64,000 nt of DNA from JACOMS01 sp051252005 (GCA_051252005.1 JBPOEZ010000001.1:310001-374000); one strand, 5' to 3'. Numbered from the stretch's first letter, positions 42,271-51,156 are shown. The notes: a model not told the origin generated them from the sequence alone. Numbers and translations: made by a program.

Positions 42271-43920
42271 CTACATCATGCCTCCCATGCCGCCCATTCC
42301 GCCCATGCCGCCCATGTCAGGCATCGCTGGTCCGGCGTCTTTCTTCGGTGCTTCGACGATGGCACATTCTGTCGTCAGGATAAGACCTGCAACAGAAGCT
42401 GCGTCGAGGAGGGCTGTGCGGACGACTTTGACCGGATCAACGATACCAGCTTTAACCATGTCCACATAGACTTCGTTCTGAGCGTCAAAGCCGAAGTTGG
42501 CTTTGTTTTCAGAAAGAATACGGCCAACAACAACAGCGCCTTCGACGCCTGCATTGTCCGCGATCTGGCGGATTGGGTACTGAAGAGCCGCTTTGACGAT
42601 TTCGATACCGGCTTGCTCGTCATCATTTTTGCCTTTGGCATTGATGAACTGCGACGCGCGCAGAAGAGCCGTACCGCCGCCTGGGACGATGCCTTCTTCG
42701 ACAGCTGCGCGCGTAGCGTTAAGCGCATCATCGACGCGGTCTTTACGCTCTTTCACTTCGATTTCAGTCGATCCGCCGACTTTGATCACAGCAACACCGC
42801 CTGCGAGTTTGGCAAGACGCTCTTGAAGCTTCTCTTTGTCGTAATCGGAAGATGTGTTCTCAGCTTGCTGACGAATTTGCTCAACGCGTGCTGTGATGTC
42901 TTTCTTTTTGCCCGCGCCGTCAACGATAACTGTATCATCTTTGGTGATGTGGACGTGCTTGGCTGTGCCAAGGTCTTTCAGAGAGACGTTTTCTAGCTTG
43001 ATGCCGAGATCTTCAGAGATCACAGTACCGCCAGTCAAAACAGCGATGTCTTGTAGCATCGCTTTACGGCGATCACCAAAGCCAGGCGCTTTAACAGCAG
43101 CAATTTTCAATCCGCCGCGTAGCTTGTTAACAACAAGCGTAGCAAGCGCTTCGCCTTCAATGTCTTCAGCGATGATCAAAAGCGGCTTGCCAGTTTGGAC
43201 AACAGCTTCGAGAATTGGAAGCATAGACTGGAGCGATGACAATTTGCCTTCGTTCAAGAGAATGTACGGGTCATCCATTTCGCAGCGCATTTTTTCAGCG
43301 TCTGTGATGAAGTATGGAGACAGGTAACCACGGTCAAACTGCATGCCTTCAACGACTTCAAGTTCAGTTTCGGCAGTTTTGCCTTCTTCAACTGTGATGA
43401 CGCCTTCATTGCCGACTTTGCCCATAGCTTCTGCAATCATTTCGCCAATGTCAGACGCGCCGTTTGCAGAGATCGTACCGACCTGTGCAATTTCTTCGGA
43501 TTTGCTGATTTTTTTAGCTTTGTTGAGAAGGTCACCAGCGATTTCTTTCGCCGCAACATCGATGCCGCGCTTAAGATCCATTGGGTTCATGCCAGCCGCA
43601 ACGCGCTTTAGGCCTTCGCGAACGATGGCTTGAGCCAAAACGGTCGCAGTTGTTGTGCCGTCACCGGCTTTGTCGTTGGTCTTAGAAGAGACCTCACGGA
43701 GCATCATAGCGCCGAGGTTTTGGTAACGATCTTCGAGTTCAATTTCTTTAGCAACTGACACACCATCTTTTGTGGTGCGCGGCGCGCCGAAAGATTTTTC
43801 GATGACTACGTTACGGCCTTTAGGGCCGAGCGTAACTTTGACTGCATTGGCGAGAATGTCTACGCCTTCCAACATTTTGGCCCGTGCTTCGGAACCGAAT
43901 TTGACGTCTTTAGCCGCCAT
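42271..43920 (-). CDS. groEL: Chaperonin GroEL
   Basis: 549 residues. Starts AAKDVKFGSEARAKMLEG and ends in the GGMGGMGGMGGMM tail. The ATP-binding segment VTLGPKGRNVV, GDGTTTATVLA and the apical GDRRKAMLQDIA blocks are intact. It folds cytosolic proteins together with GroES, encoded just upstream; the 163-bp gap between the two genes is unusually long because it holds a hairpin repeat. Confidence 0.98.
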   Translation of the reverse strand: MAAKDVKFGSEARAKMLEGVDILANAVKVTLGPKGRNVVIEKSFGAPRTTKDGVSVAKEIELEDRYQNLGAMMLREVSSKTNDKAGDGTTTATVLAQAIVREGLKRVAAGMNPMDLKRGIDVAAKEIAGDLLNKAKKISKSEEIAQVGTISANGASDIGEMIAEAMGKVGNEGVITVEEGKTAETELEVVEGMQFDRGYLSPYFITDAEKMRCEMDDPYILLNEGKLSSLQSMLPILEAVVQTGKPLLIIAEDIEGEALATLVVNKLRGGLKIAAVKAPGFGDRRKAMLQDIAVLTGGTVISEDLGIKLENVSLKDLGTAKHVHITKDDTVIVDGAGKKKDITARVEQIRQQAENTSSDYDKEKLQERLAKLAGGVAVIKVGGSTEIEVKERKDRVDDALNATRAAVEEGIVPGGGTALLRASQFINAKGKNDDEQAGIEIVKAALQYPIRQIADNAGVEGAVVVGRILSENKANFGFDAQNEVYVDMVKAGIVDPVKVVRTALLDAASVAGLILTTECAIVEAPKKDAGPAMPDMGGMGGMGGMGGMM

Positions 43921-43960
43921 AATAATATCTCCTGTTTAGGATATGAATTTAATTAAAACT

Positions 43961-44064
43961 GTCATCCCTCGCTTGACGCGAGAGTTCGAGAGGGTGGGTG
44001 CCGGTGCTCGCCTTGTGTGTTTCCGCTTCGCGAAAGCCACACTGGGCTCCGCCCGGTTGTCGAA
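43961..44064. repeat. Hairpin repeat between groES and groEL
   Basis: The element begins GTCATCCCTCGCTTGACGCG, agreeing at about 18 of 24 positions with the start of the element at 8246. It contains further inverted repeats (GTGTGTTTCCGC with GCGAAAGCCACAC; GGGC with GCCC). A transcript would carry these structures between groES and groEL, where they could affect mRNA stability or the GroES:GroEL ratio. Confidence 0.65.
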
Positions 44065-44083
44065 ATTATGTGTTTGATTGGCT

Positions 44084-44371
44084 TTAGCCAATCACTCCCA
44101 TAATGTCCGACTCCTTCATGATCAAAAGGTCTTTGCCGCCGATCTTGACTTCTGTTCCGCCCCATTTGCCGAAAAGGACAACGTCGCCTTTTTTGACATC
44201 GAGTGCGATTAGTTTGCCGTCGTCGCCGCGTACGCCGGGCCCGACAGAAATAACTTTGCCTTCGGAGGGTTTTTCTGTTGCTGTATCAGGGATGATGATC
44301 CCGCCAGCCGTTTTAGTTTCTTCCTTGACGCGTTCTACAACAACGCGGTCATGTAGAGGACGAAATTTCAT
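44084..44371 (-). CDS. groES: Co-chaperonin GroES
   Basis: 95 residues: KFRPLHDRVVVERVKEE at the start, the mobile loop (TKTAGGIIIPDTATEKPSEGKV) and the terminal LIMKESDIMGVI. First gene of groESL on the minus strand, 34 bp downstream of a perfect CIRCE operator. Confidence 0.98.
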   Translation of the reverse strand: MKFRPLHDRVVVERVKEETKTAGGIIIPDTATEKPSEGKVISVGPGVRGDDGKLIALDVKKGDVVLFGKWGGTEVKIGGKDLLIMKESDIMGVIG

Positions 44372-44404
44372 AGGTCTTCTCTTTGTTATTAAGGTTGATA
44401 AGCT

Positions 44405-44431
44405 TTAGCACTCACAGAGTGCGAGTGCTAA
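44405..44431 (-). promoter_or_regulatory. CIRCE operator (HrcA binding site) upstream of groES
   Basis: TTAGCACTC, nine bases, GAGTGCTAA: an exact match to the CIRCE consensus, 34 bp upstream of the groES start. HrcA repression of groESL is established for this element. hrcA itself is outside the window. Confidence 0.96.
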
Positions 44432-44565
44432 CAGAGAGGCATGTAAGAGCAGGGGGCTGGACGCGCAAGGGGGAGGGGAGAGATATTGTAAAGTTTTTTG
44501 AGCAGGTGGTTTTGCCCCTGTAATGAGGGATGCAGTTAGGCAATTCTAACCAAAGTCTTAAATAT

Positions 44566-44609
44566 ACGACAGGTGTCGTTTATTGGCTTGATATTACGAC
44601 AAGTGTCTT
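44566..44609 (+). promoter_or_regulatory. Tandem ACGACA-N2-TGTCGT operators overlapping a promoter
   Basis: Two copies of the inverted repeat ACGACA-NN-TGTCGT occur at 44566-44579 (perfect) and 44596-44609 (last two bases differ). Their centres are 30 bp apart, close to three helical turns. The second copy lies inside the 17-bp spacer between a TTGATA -35 (44588-44593) and a CAATAA -10 candidate (44611-44616). The GACA-NN-TGTC core resembles operators of BlaI/CopY-family winged-helix repressors. The regulated gene starts at 44642. Confidence 0.6.
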
Positions 44610-44641
44610 GCAATAAAATAACATCATAAACTAAGGAGACG

Positions 44642-44953
44642 ATGATGTTTAAACCCACATTTAAATTGGCGCTTATGAGCGCCGTTACTGTAGCTCTGAC
44701 AGCGGGGACAGCGATGGCCGGCAACGGGAAAGACTGCACGCACAAAAAAAACACCGAGATAAAGTCTGAGACGACATCGACGGCCACATCGACTACCGCC
44801 GTTTTAGGCGCGAGCGCAACGTCGCCGAACGCGAAACATAAGATGAAAGCGTACACCGTTGACGAAGCGCGGGCGCTTTGCACAAAGCATAACGCGGCGG
44901 ATATTGAGGCTTGCGTTGCCCGCAAAACATCCAAGGTAAAACCGAAGAGCTAA
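44642..44953 (+). CDS. Small secreted cysteine-containing protein, function unknown
   Basis: 103 residues, preceded by AAGGAG. A signal peptide (cleavage after AMA, about residue 26) is followed by a Thr/Ser-rich linker and a short C-terminal segment with Lys-rich flanks. The mature part has three cysteines (in GKDCTHKK, RALCTKHN, IEACVARK) and several His. No family is recognised. It is monocistronic, between twin operators and a strong terminator, which suggests tightly switched expression, possibly in response to a metal or to cell-wall stress; this is inference from the operators only. Confidence 0.72.
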   Translation: MMFKPTFKLALMSAVTVALTAGTAMAGNGKDCTHKKNTEIKSETTSTATSTTAVLGASATSPNAKHKMKAYTVDEARALCTKHNAADIEACVARKTSKVKPKS

Positions 44954-44975
44954 TCTGTCTCATATTCCCAGTGCC

Positions 44976-45007
44976 AACCGCGAACTCAAAAGGTTCGCGG
45001 TTTTTTG
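44976..45007 (+). terminator. Rho-independent terminator after the small secreted protein gene
   Basis: AACCGCGAAC and GTTCGCGGTT form a 10-bp stem with a short loop, followed by six T, 23 bp after the stop codon at 44953. Confidence 0.88.
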
Positions 45008-45109
45008 TTGCTTGCATGGACCTTTGGCAAAACCTTGGTGTCACAAAAGACTTGCTTAACGCCTGTCCTCGGGACTTAATGGCGGCTAGTATTCACAGGA
45101 GCGCTTGTC

Positions 45110-46414
45110 ATGAAAAAGATATTGGCCTTATTTTCACTTTTCGCGGCGTACGGCCTTATTGCAGGAGACGCGGTCGCCGATGAGTTTAGCGTTATTCATG
45201 CCGGAACTTTGATCGATGTGGAACAAGGGCGAACCGTCTCTGATCAGTATATTGTTATACAAGACGGAATGATCACTAAAGTAGGTAGCAAGGCGAAGGT
45301 GCAAGACGTACTTTCCCGGGCGGAGACCACATTGATTGACCTCTCCGCCTACACCGTTCTGCCTGGGCTCTCTGATGCGCATGTGCATTTAACAAGTAGT
45401 GCGGATATTCACGGCTATAAGCGTCTGGCGGTCTCGACGCCGCGCGCCGCCATTTACGGCGTTGTCAACGCTGAGAAAACCCTCATGGCTGGGTTTACGA
45501 CTGTGAGAAATTTAGGTGCGCCCGGTTTTGCCGATGTGGACCTTATGAGCGCGATTGATGATGGTAGTATTCCCGGGCCTCGGCTTATTCCTGCAGGACG
45601 CTCGATTGGTATTACGGGCGGGCATTGCGACAATAATTTGTTGCCTTTTGAGTATGAAAAAACCAATGGCGGCGTTGCTGACGGGCCTTGGGCGGTGCGT
45701 GCGAAAGTGCGCGAGAACAATAAATACGGCGCGAAGGTGATCAAATTTTGCGGCACAGGAGGTGTACTTTCAAAGGGCACTAAAATTGGCGCGCAGCAAT
45801 TTAGCTTTGAAGAGATGAAGGCGATTGTCGACGAAGCGCATTTGCTTGGCCTTAAAGTGGCAGTTCACGCACACGGCGAAGACGGTATAAATACGGCGAT
45901 CCGCGCGGGTGTGGACTCTGTTGAACATGCCAGTCTCATCACGGACGAAGGTATAGAGGCGGCGGAACGCAACGGTACGTATTTGTCTATGGATATATAC
46001 GTCTCGGATTACATCTTATCAGAAGGCGCGGCGGCGGGTATTTTAGAAGAGTCTTTGGCTAAAGAGCGCACAGTCGGCAAGGCGCAGCGCGAGCGGTTTC
46101 AAGCGGCGGTTAAGGCGGGAACGAAACTAGCTTACGGCACGGACGCTGGCGTCTACCCTCACGGCGATAATGGACGGCAGTTCGCCTACATGGTGGAGTG
46201 GGGCTTAACGCCAATGAAGGCCATACAGGCGGCGACGATTAACAATGCCATGCTTTTCGGAATGGAGACTCAAATAGGGTCGATTAGCAAAGGCAAGGCC
46301 GCCGATATTATTGCCGTTGATGGTGACCCGCTCGCAAAGATCAAAGCGCTCGAAGATATCGATTTTGTCATGAAGGGCGGCGTGGTTTATAAGAGTGAAG
46401 CCGGTGCGCCTTAA
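45110..46414 (+). CDS. Secreted metal-dependent amidohydrolase (Xaa-Pro/Xaa-Arg dipeptidase-like)
   Basis: 434 residues with a signal peptide (to about residue 23). Amidohydrolase superfamily ligands are visible: HVH in SDAHVHLTSS (His 91, 93), the lysine to be carboxylated in GAKVIKFCGTGG (Lys 212), HAH in VAVHAHGEDG (His 253, 255), His 273 in VEHAS, and the Asp in YGTDAGVYPHG. The sequence pattern matches the Sgx/Cc2672-type dipeptidases described from Caulobacter and environmental samples. Probably periplasmic dipeptide scavenging. Confidence 0.88.
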   Translation: MKKILALFSLFAAYGLIAGDAVADEFSVIHAGTLIDVEQGRTVSDQYIVIQDGMITKVGSKAKVQDVLSRAETTLIDLSAYTVLPGLSDAHVHLTSSADIHGYKRLAVSTPRAAIYGVVNAEKTLMAGFTTVRNLGAPGFADVDLMSAIDDGSIPGPRLIPAGRSIGITGGHCDNNLLPFEYEKTNGGVADGPWAVRAKVRENNKYGAKVIKFCGTGGVLSKGTKIGAQQFSFEEMKAIVDEAHLLGLKVAVHAHGEDGINTAIRAGVDSVEHASLITDEGIEAAERNGTYLSMDIYVSDYILSEGAAAGILEESLAKERTVGKAQRERFQAAVKAGTKLAYGTDAGVYPHGDNGRQFAYMVEWGLTPMKAIQAATINNAMLFGMETQIGSISKGKAADIIAVDGDPLAKIKALEDIDFVMKGGVVYKSEAGAP

Positions 46415-46452
46415 CGCCAATTTTAGAGCTTATGAAAGGGCTAGCATGCCAT

Positions 46453-46478
46453 AAAAAAGCCGCCATAAATGGGCGGCT
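46453..46478 (-). terminator. Rho-independent terminator after panD
   Basis: On the minus strand AGCCGCC and GGCGGCT pair around CATTTAT and are followed by six T, 26 bp after the panD stop. It could also stop plus-strand readthrough from the amidohydrolase gene. Confidence 0.82.
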
Positions 46479-46503
46479 ATGCTCTAATAATGTCTTGAGC
46501 GCC

Positions 46504-46866
46504 CTAATGTACAGGCGGGATAATGACGTCATTGTTTTCGTCGAGTAGTACCACGTTGGGGGCATAGTTTCGCGCTTTTTCAGCTTCCATTTGGCAATAA
46601 GTGATGATGATGATCTTATCGCCGACTTGAACGCGGCGAGCGGCTGCTCCGTTTAGGCCAAAAGTCTTTGATCCGCGAGGCGCGGTGATGGCATAGGTTG
46701 TGAAGCGTTCGCCGTTTGTGATGTTCAGTATATCTACCTGCTCATTAGGCAGGATACCCGAGCGTTCCAAAAGGTCCTGATCGATTGAAATCGAGCCTTC
46801 GTAGTGGAGATCGGCTTGCGTCACCGTGGCTCGGTGAATTTTGCCTTTCATCATGGTGAGCATCAT
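46504..46866 (-). CDS. panD: Aspartate 1-decarboxylase proenzyme
   Basis: 120 residues from ATG 46866, with AAGGAGG seven bases upstream. The chain opens MMLTMMKGKIHRATVTQADLHYEG and contains the self-cleavage site Gly24-Ser25 (HYEG|SISID), which yields the pyruvoyl group. TAPRGSKTFGLNGAAARRV is also conserved. Makes beta-alanine for pantothenate. An N-terminal extension to 46935 is not credible. Confidence 0.95.
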   Translation of the reverse strand: MMLTMMKGKIHRATVTQADLHYEGSISIDQDLLERSGILPNEQVDILNITNGERFTTYAITAPRGSKTFGLNGAAARRVQVGDKIIIITYCQMEAEKARNYAPNVVLLDENNDVIIPPVH

Positions 46867-47040
46867 ATGCGCCTCCTTAGTGTTACTCTTAATATATAGG
46901 AAGTATATCGTCAGTTTAAAGGCCGGAACCCCCATACACGCATAGCAGCGTTACGCGCGTTTATTTACCGTTCATGAAGGTATGGCGCAAGTCTTTGGGT
47001 TGCCAATTAGAATTCATTTTCTAATGCCGTTTTAGGTGTT

Positions 47041-47502
47041 TTAGAGCGGGATTTCAGTTGTTAGTTTCATCTTTTCCATAGCGAAACTAGCGGTGACATC
47101 GGACAGACCAACCTTTGAGATAAGCGTTTGGTAGATGCGGTCATAGTCGGCAACGCTGGCAGCGAGAATTTTAAGCAGATAATCCACATCTCCTGCAAGG
47201 CGGTAAAATTCGACGATTTCCGGTAGTCCGTCTACGGCCTTAGAGAATCGATCCGCCCAGTCTTTGGAATGGTCATTGGTACGGACAGAGACAAATACGG
47301 TTAAAGATTTTCCGAGCTTATCCGCATCAAGCAGCGCAACTCGCCCTGCTATGATGCCGGATTGCTCAAGCCTTTGTACGCGGCGCCAACAGGTATTGAG
47401 TGATACGCCTACGGCCTCAGAAATTGAGTCGAGCGATCGCGTCGCATCTTTCTGTAATATTTTTAGGATAGAACGGTCTGTATCATCAGTATTTTCGATC
47501 AT
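47041..47502 (-). CDS. Lrp/AsnC-family transcriptional regulator
   Basis: 153 residues: N-terminal helix-turn-helix (DRSILKILQKDATRSLDSISEAVGVSLNTCWRRVQRLEQSGII) and C-terminal RAM effector domain (TVFVSVRTNDHS, VEFYRLAGDVDYLLKI). It is divergent from the cysteine-synthase-family gene across 106 bp, the classical layout for a local Lrp regulator of its neighbour; cysteine or another amino acid is the likely effector. Confidence 0.92.
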   Translation of the reverse strand: MIENTDDTDRSILKILQKDATRSLDSISEAVGVSLNTCWRRVQRLEQSGIIAGRVALLDADKLGKSLTVFVSVRTNDHSKDWADRFSKAVDGLPEIVEFYRLAGDVDYLLKILAASVADYDRIYQTLISKVGLSDVTASFAMEKMKLTTEIPL

Positions 47503-47548
47503 ATTCGATTAATAACAAAAATAATCATCATTTAAAAGCGAATTCACG

Positions 47549-47560
47549 CGCAATATTGCG
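47549..47560. promoter_or_regulatory. 12-bp palindrome between the Lrp gene and the PLP gene
   Basis: CGCAATATTGCG is a perfect palindrome in the divergent intergenic region, a plausible Lrp-family operator controlling both genes. No experimental support. Confidence 0.42.
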
Positions 47561-47608
47561 ATGAGTTCTCGTGCCGAAATTCGTAGATTCTAGACAAGGA
47601 GAACACTT

Positions 47609-48694
47609 ATGTACCAGCCAAATGATATGCCCGTAGTCGATGATGCAACCACCAATGTAGCCGCAGAGGGTGGTAGTATGGCCATAAAGCCCGATTTACC
47701 CTGTGCTTTTACGGCCTTGTCGCGTTTAATTGGCCGTACGCCGCTTATCGCGCTTGATTTGACTTATAAAGGCCAGGCCGCACGTATTTTTGCTAAGCTT
47801 GAATATTATAATCTGTCAGGTAGCATCAAAGATCGCATGGCGCTGGAGGTTCTCAAGTGTGCTTATGAAACTGGCGCGCTACGCCCGGGCGACCTTATAG
47901 TTGAAGCGACAAGTGGTAATGCCGGCATTGCTTTTTGCGCCTTGGGGCGAGCCCTCGGCCACCCTGTACGCATTTATATGCCGAATTGGATGAGCGCGGA
48001 ACGTATTGCGCTGATGAAAAGCTATGGCGCGGATGTCCGCCTTGTCAGCAAGGAAGAAGGCGGCTTTGTAGGGTCTATTCAAATGGCTGAAGATTTGGCC
48101 CGCTCGCGCAATGATGTGTTTCTTCCGCGCCAGTTCTCTAATCCTGATAATTGCGGCGCACATTGCAAAGGCACTGGACCTGAAATTTTAAAATCTCTCG
48201 CCAAGCAAAATATTGTTCCAGACGCGTTTGTTGCTGGTGTAGGGACGGGCGGTACGGTTATGGGGGTCGGTAAGGCGCTTAAGGCGGCTAACCCGAATGT
48301 GAAAATTCATCCGCTTGAGCCAAGCGAAAGTCCGACATTAACAACGGGCCACAAAGTCGGGCATCACCGTATCCAAGGCGTGTCAGATGAATTTATTCCA
48401 GATATTGTCTGCCTTGAATCTTTGGATGATATTGTCTGTGTGAATGATGGCGACGCGATTTTGATGGCGCAGCAACTTTCCCGTACACTAGGCCTTGCGG
48501 TGGGTATTTCTTCTGGCGCGAACCTTTTAGGCGCGCTTAAGTTACAACAAAAAATGGGGCCAGAGGCGATTATCGTCACAGTGTTCTGTGACGATAATAA
48601 GAAGTACTTGTCCACAGACCTTATGCGCGATGAACCGGTTAAATCCGGCTACCTTACACCCGATGTTGAGCTGAAAGGCTTCTCGATCTGCTAG
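47609..48694 (+). CDS. Cysteine synthase-family PLP-dependent enzyme
   Basis: 361 residues. The PLP lysine lies in YNLSGSIKDRMAL, the phosphate-binding glycine loop in GVGTGGTVMGVG, and the Asn-containing substrate loop in EATSGNAGIAFC. A 35-residue N-terminal extension precedes the catalytic fold. Fold type II enzymes with this sequence are O-acetylserine sulfhydrylase/cystathionine beta-synthase-like; the exact reaction is not decidable. The divergent Lrp gene suggests amino-acid-responsive control. The stop codon overlaps that of the convergent TipN-like gene. Confidence 0.88.
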   Translation: MYQPNDMPVVDDATTNVAAEGGSMAIKPDLPCAFTALSRLIGRTPLIALDLTYKGQAARIFAKLEYYNLSGSIKDRMALEVLKCAYETGALRPGDLIVEATSGNAGIAFCALGRALGHPVRIYMPNWMSAERIALMKSYGADVRLVSKEEGGFVGSIQMAEDLARSRNDVFLPRQFSNPDNCGAHCKGTGPEILKSLAKQNIVPDAFVAGVGTGGTVMGVGKALKAANPNVKIHPLEPSESPTLTTGHKVGHHRIQGVSDEFIPDIVCLESLDDIVCVNDGDAILMAQQLSRTLGLAVGISSGANLLGALKLQQKMGPEAIIVTVFCDDNKKYLSTDLMRDEPVKSGYLTPDVELKGFSIC

Positions 48695-51009
48695 CGGTTA
48701 AGCGCCGCGTCGCAGAGTAGGAAGGCGCGGCCTGCATCACTTTCAAAACGGCTGCGAATGGCTTCGCGGTCTTTCTCAATTGGCTCTAAGCTGTGATGAA
48801 AGCGGCGTGCAAACGCGGTAAGCTGTGTTTTAAGTTCTGGTTCTTCTACCGTTTTACCAAATAAGTGCCGAACGGGATCTTCGAGGCGGTGCGTAATAAC
48901 ATCACTCATTGCCAGAGGGCCTTTGCTAATGCGGGTATTGACGGCTTCGATGATGCAGCCATCATCAACGATAGCAGCGGGCGCAAGACCGATAGAGGCA
49001 AGGCGCGCGACAACATCAGCATCTTTATCACCATCATCCTGTGCGGCAGAGGTTGAAACCGCCGCAGTCTGCAGAGCGTCCGAGGTGGTTTCAATAGTAG
49101 ACGTTTGAGCGGATGCAGAATATGGCTGTGTAATTTGGTCAATCGCAGATGTTTCCTCGCCGCCGCCAAATAGGCTTTTCCACCAAGATTTGGACTTTTC
49201 CTCTTTCCTGTCATGACGCGGATCGGGCGCGCCGGGGCGTCTAAAATCAGGGTCAAAATTCTTTATGTCTTCATCGGGGTCTTGCGTAAAAATGTCTTCT
49301 TTAGAAGGGATCTCTAAAACCAAGGCAGGTGGCTCTGTTTGGGTGACGACAGCTGAACGGATATCATCATCAGGAATGACGAGATCTGCTGTGTCATCAT
49401 CCATAGCCGGAATTGAAAATTCTTCTGTTGTTTCCGGCGCAGGGCGAAGACCGGAAAGGCGGCGTTTGAGTGTTGGAGCTTCCTCAGGTTCTTCTATACG
49501 TTCCGCTGTGAGTTCGGGATCAACAGCTAGTTCTGTATCGGGCTCTGATTTTTCCAAAATGGGTCTTAAACCTAAGATGCCGCGCCGTTTCTGTGGGTTA
49601 TGGGCGAGAGCGGGATCCGTTGACGCATTGCCGCTTGTGTCGGCATGGTCTGCATTTTCACGCGCGCGTTCTTCAGTATCAGAATATTTGAGGCGGTCTT
49701 GCATCGCCACCATGTCGTATTCAATACGGGAAATTTCTTTACGCGTTTGCGCCAGGCTCTCCTGAACGCGGCGAGCGGCTTTTTCACTAATGCTTTCCGC
49801 GCGGGCGTTTGAAAACCGCACCATTTCTTCCATGTCGGCAAAGCGTTGTTTGACGGCCGTATCCGTAAGACGGGCCGCATCCGCGAGGGCTTCAACAGTT
49901 TTTCGGCCAGAGGTACTGGCGTCGGTAAGATGGCGTGCACTCACCTGCGCGGTCATAGACATATCACGCATCTTTTGCAGGCCTGTTTCGAGTGATAGAC
50001 CAAGGTTTTCCTGCTCATCCCGCAAATCTGAAACAAGCGTAGAGAGGTCATCTGCGTGTTTCGTGTAGACCTGATCCAGCTCTTCAGCGCGGGTTTTAAG
50101 TATTGCGCCAAGGCGCGCAATCTCTGTTTGATTGACATCAAGCTTGTTGGCGGCTTCAATCGTGTTTTCGCGAACGATTTCAGACGCCGAGTTGATCTTG
50201 GCGGCAACGCCTTCAACGCTGATGCGGGCTTCATTAATTCTTTGCTCTGCGGCCTGTGTCGACTTGGCTAGGTTGGCGCTATGGGTATCGAGGTTTTCTG
50301 AAAGCGCAGCCATGCGCTCATCATACGTCGTTGCAATGGCAGTCAAAGCTTCACGCTCGTCTTTGAGTTGACGCGCGATAAGTTCGGTTTTGTTCTCCGC
50401 CAAATACGTCGTTCGGTCGATGGACTTTATTTGCCCTTCAAGCGTTTCTTGCAATGTGGCCGTGCGGGATATGGCTTTGTCGATATGACGATTAAGTTGG
50501 TCGACTTCAGCTTTAATATTACGGGCCATGATTGCGCCGCGGCTTACAGCTGTATCATCAGGGCTAAGAAGGTTCTGCGCTGTCATATTAAGAACATTGG
50601 CTTGTCCTGATAAAGAGGAAAGTTGTTTCAATACATGTCGCAAAGTGAGGAGAATAAGGATGGGAGCAGCGGCAAAGACGGCGAGGCCTGCCCACTGCGC
50701 GGGTGTGTAAAGCGCGGCGCCTGCGGCGGGTGTAAAGGCGCTATAAGCAATGCCGCCTACGCACACGAGCCAAGCCGCAATGGCCAGAATAATCGTTATG
50801 TTGATCCAGCTAAATGAGGGAGCGGAGGAAGCTTCAAGTTGCGTAGTCGGTCTACGGGGAGCTTCTAATTGCTCAAGTTTTTCTTCTATGATTTCTTCGT
50901 ATTTAGGTCCATCCATTTTGGGTGCTTTTTCACCGCTGGATAAAACAGCTTTTACAGCACTATCATCCTCTGGTTCTATGCTGCTGATTTTACTGGAAAT
51001 ATTTGCCAA
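48691..51009 (-). CDS. TipN-like two-helix membrane protein with long coiled coil
   Basis: 772 residues if translation starts at TTG 51009, which has GAGGG six bases upstream; a GTG at 51066 would give 791. Two membrane helices (about 69-91 and 107-126) are followed by a coiled coil to about residue 440 rich in Ala, Glu, Gln and Arg, then an acidic, Pro-rich disordered stretch with repeated RGILGLRPI/RRLSGLRPA motifs, and a folded C-terminal segment of about 100 residues (VARLASIGLAPAAIVDDG). This layout matches Caulobacter TipN, the new-pole landmark, but the match is by architecture; an alternative is an unrelated coiled-coil membrane protein. Confidence 0.6.
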   Translation of the reverse strand: MANISSKISSIEPEDDSAVKAVLSSGEKAPKMDGPKYEEIIEEKLEQLEAPRRPTTQLEASSAPSFSWINITIILAIAAWLVCVGGIAYSAFTPAAGAALYTPAQWAGLAVFAAAPILILLTLRHVLKQLSSLSGQANVLNMTAQNLLSPDDTAVSRGAIMARNIKAEVDQLNRHIDKAISRTATLQETLEGQIKSIDRTTYLAENKTELIARQLKDEREALTAIATTYDERMAALSENLDTHSANLAKSTQAAEQRINEARISVEGVAAKINSASEIVRENTIEAANKLDVNQTEIARLGAILKTRAEELDQVYTKHADDLSTLVSDLRDEQENLGLSLETGLQKMRDMSMTAQVSARHLTDASTSGRKTVEALADAARLTDTAVKQRFADMEEMVRFSNARAESISEKAARRVQESLAQTRKEISRIEYDMVAMQDRLKYSDTEERARENADHADTSGNASTDPALAHNPQKRRGILGLRPILEKSEPDTELAVDPELTAERIEEPEEAPTLKRRLSGLRPAPETTEEFSIPAMDDDTADLVIPDDDIRSAVVTQTEPPALVLEIPSKEDIFTQDPDEDIKNFDPDFRRPGAPDPRHDRKEEKSKSWWKSLFGGGEETSAIDQITQPYSASAQTSTIETTSDALQTAAVSTSAAQDDGDKDADVVARLASIGLAPAAIVDDGCIIEAVNTRISKGPLAMSDVITHRLEDPVRHLFGKTVEEPELKTQLTAFARRFHHSLEPIEKDREAIRSRFESDAGRAFLLCDAALNR

Positions 51010-51156
51010 AATTGACCCTCTGTTTTTTTCCTGTGTATAATTAACACAAAGTATGCACTTATACACTACTATGCAAATTCAGACGGGAAAAGGCGTAAGT
51101 TCTTAAACTGTCAAAGGCTGAAAAGCTGTAACGGGTTGAATGGAAAAGGGCGGGCG

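Noticed and set aside
42256..42996. 246-codon plus-strand frame inside groEL
   Set aside because: It is antisense to a perfectly conserved groEL and owes its openness to GroEL codon composition; no family resemblance or ribosome site.
48691..51009. Coiled-coil membrane protein considered as a relocated GTA tape measure
   Set aside because: It has two N-terminal membrane helices, an acidic disordered region and a separate C-terminal domain, and is on the other strand far from the GTA genes; this fits a cellular polarity protein better.
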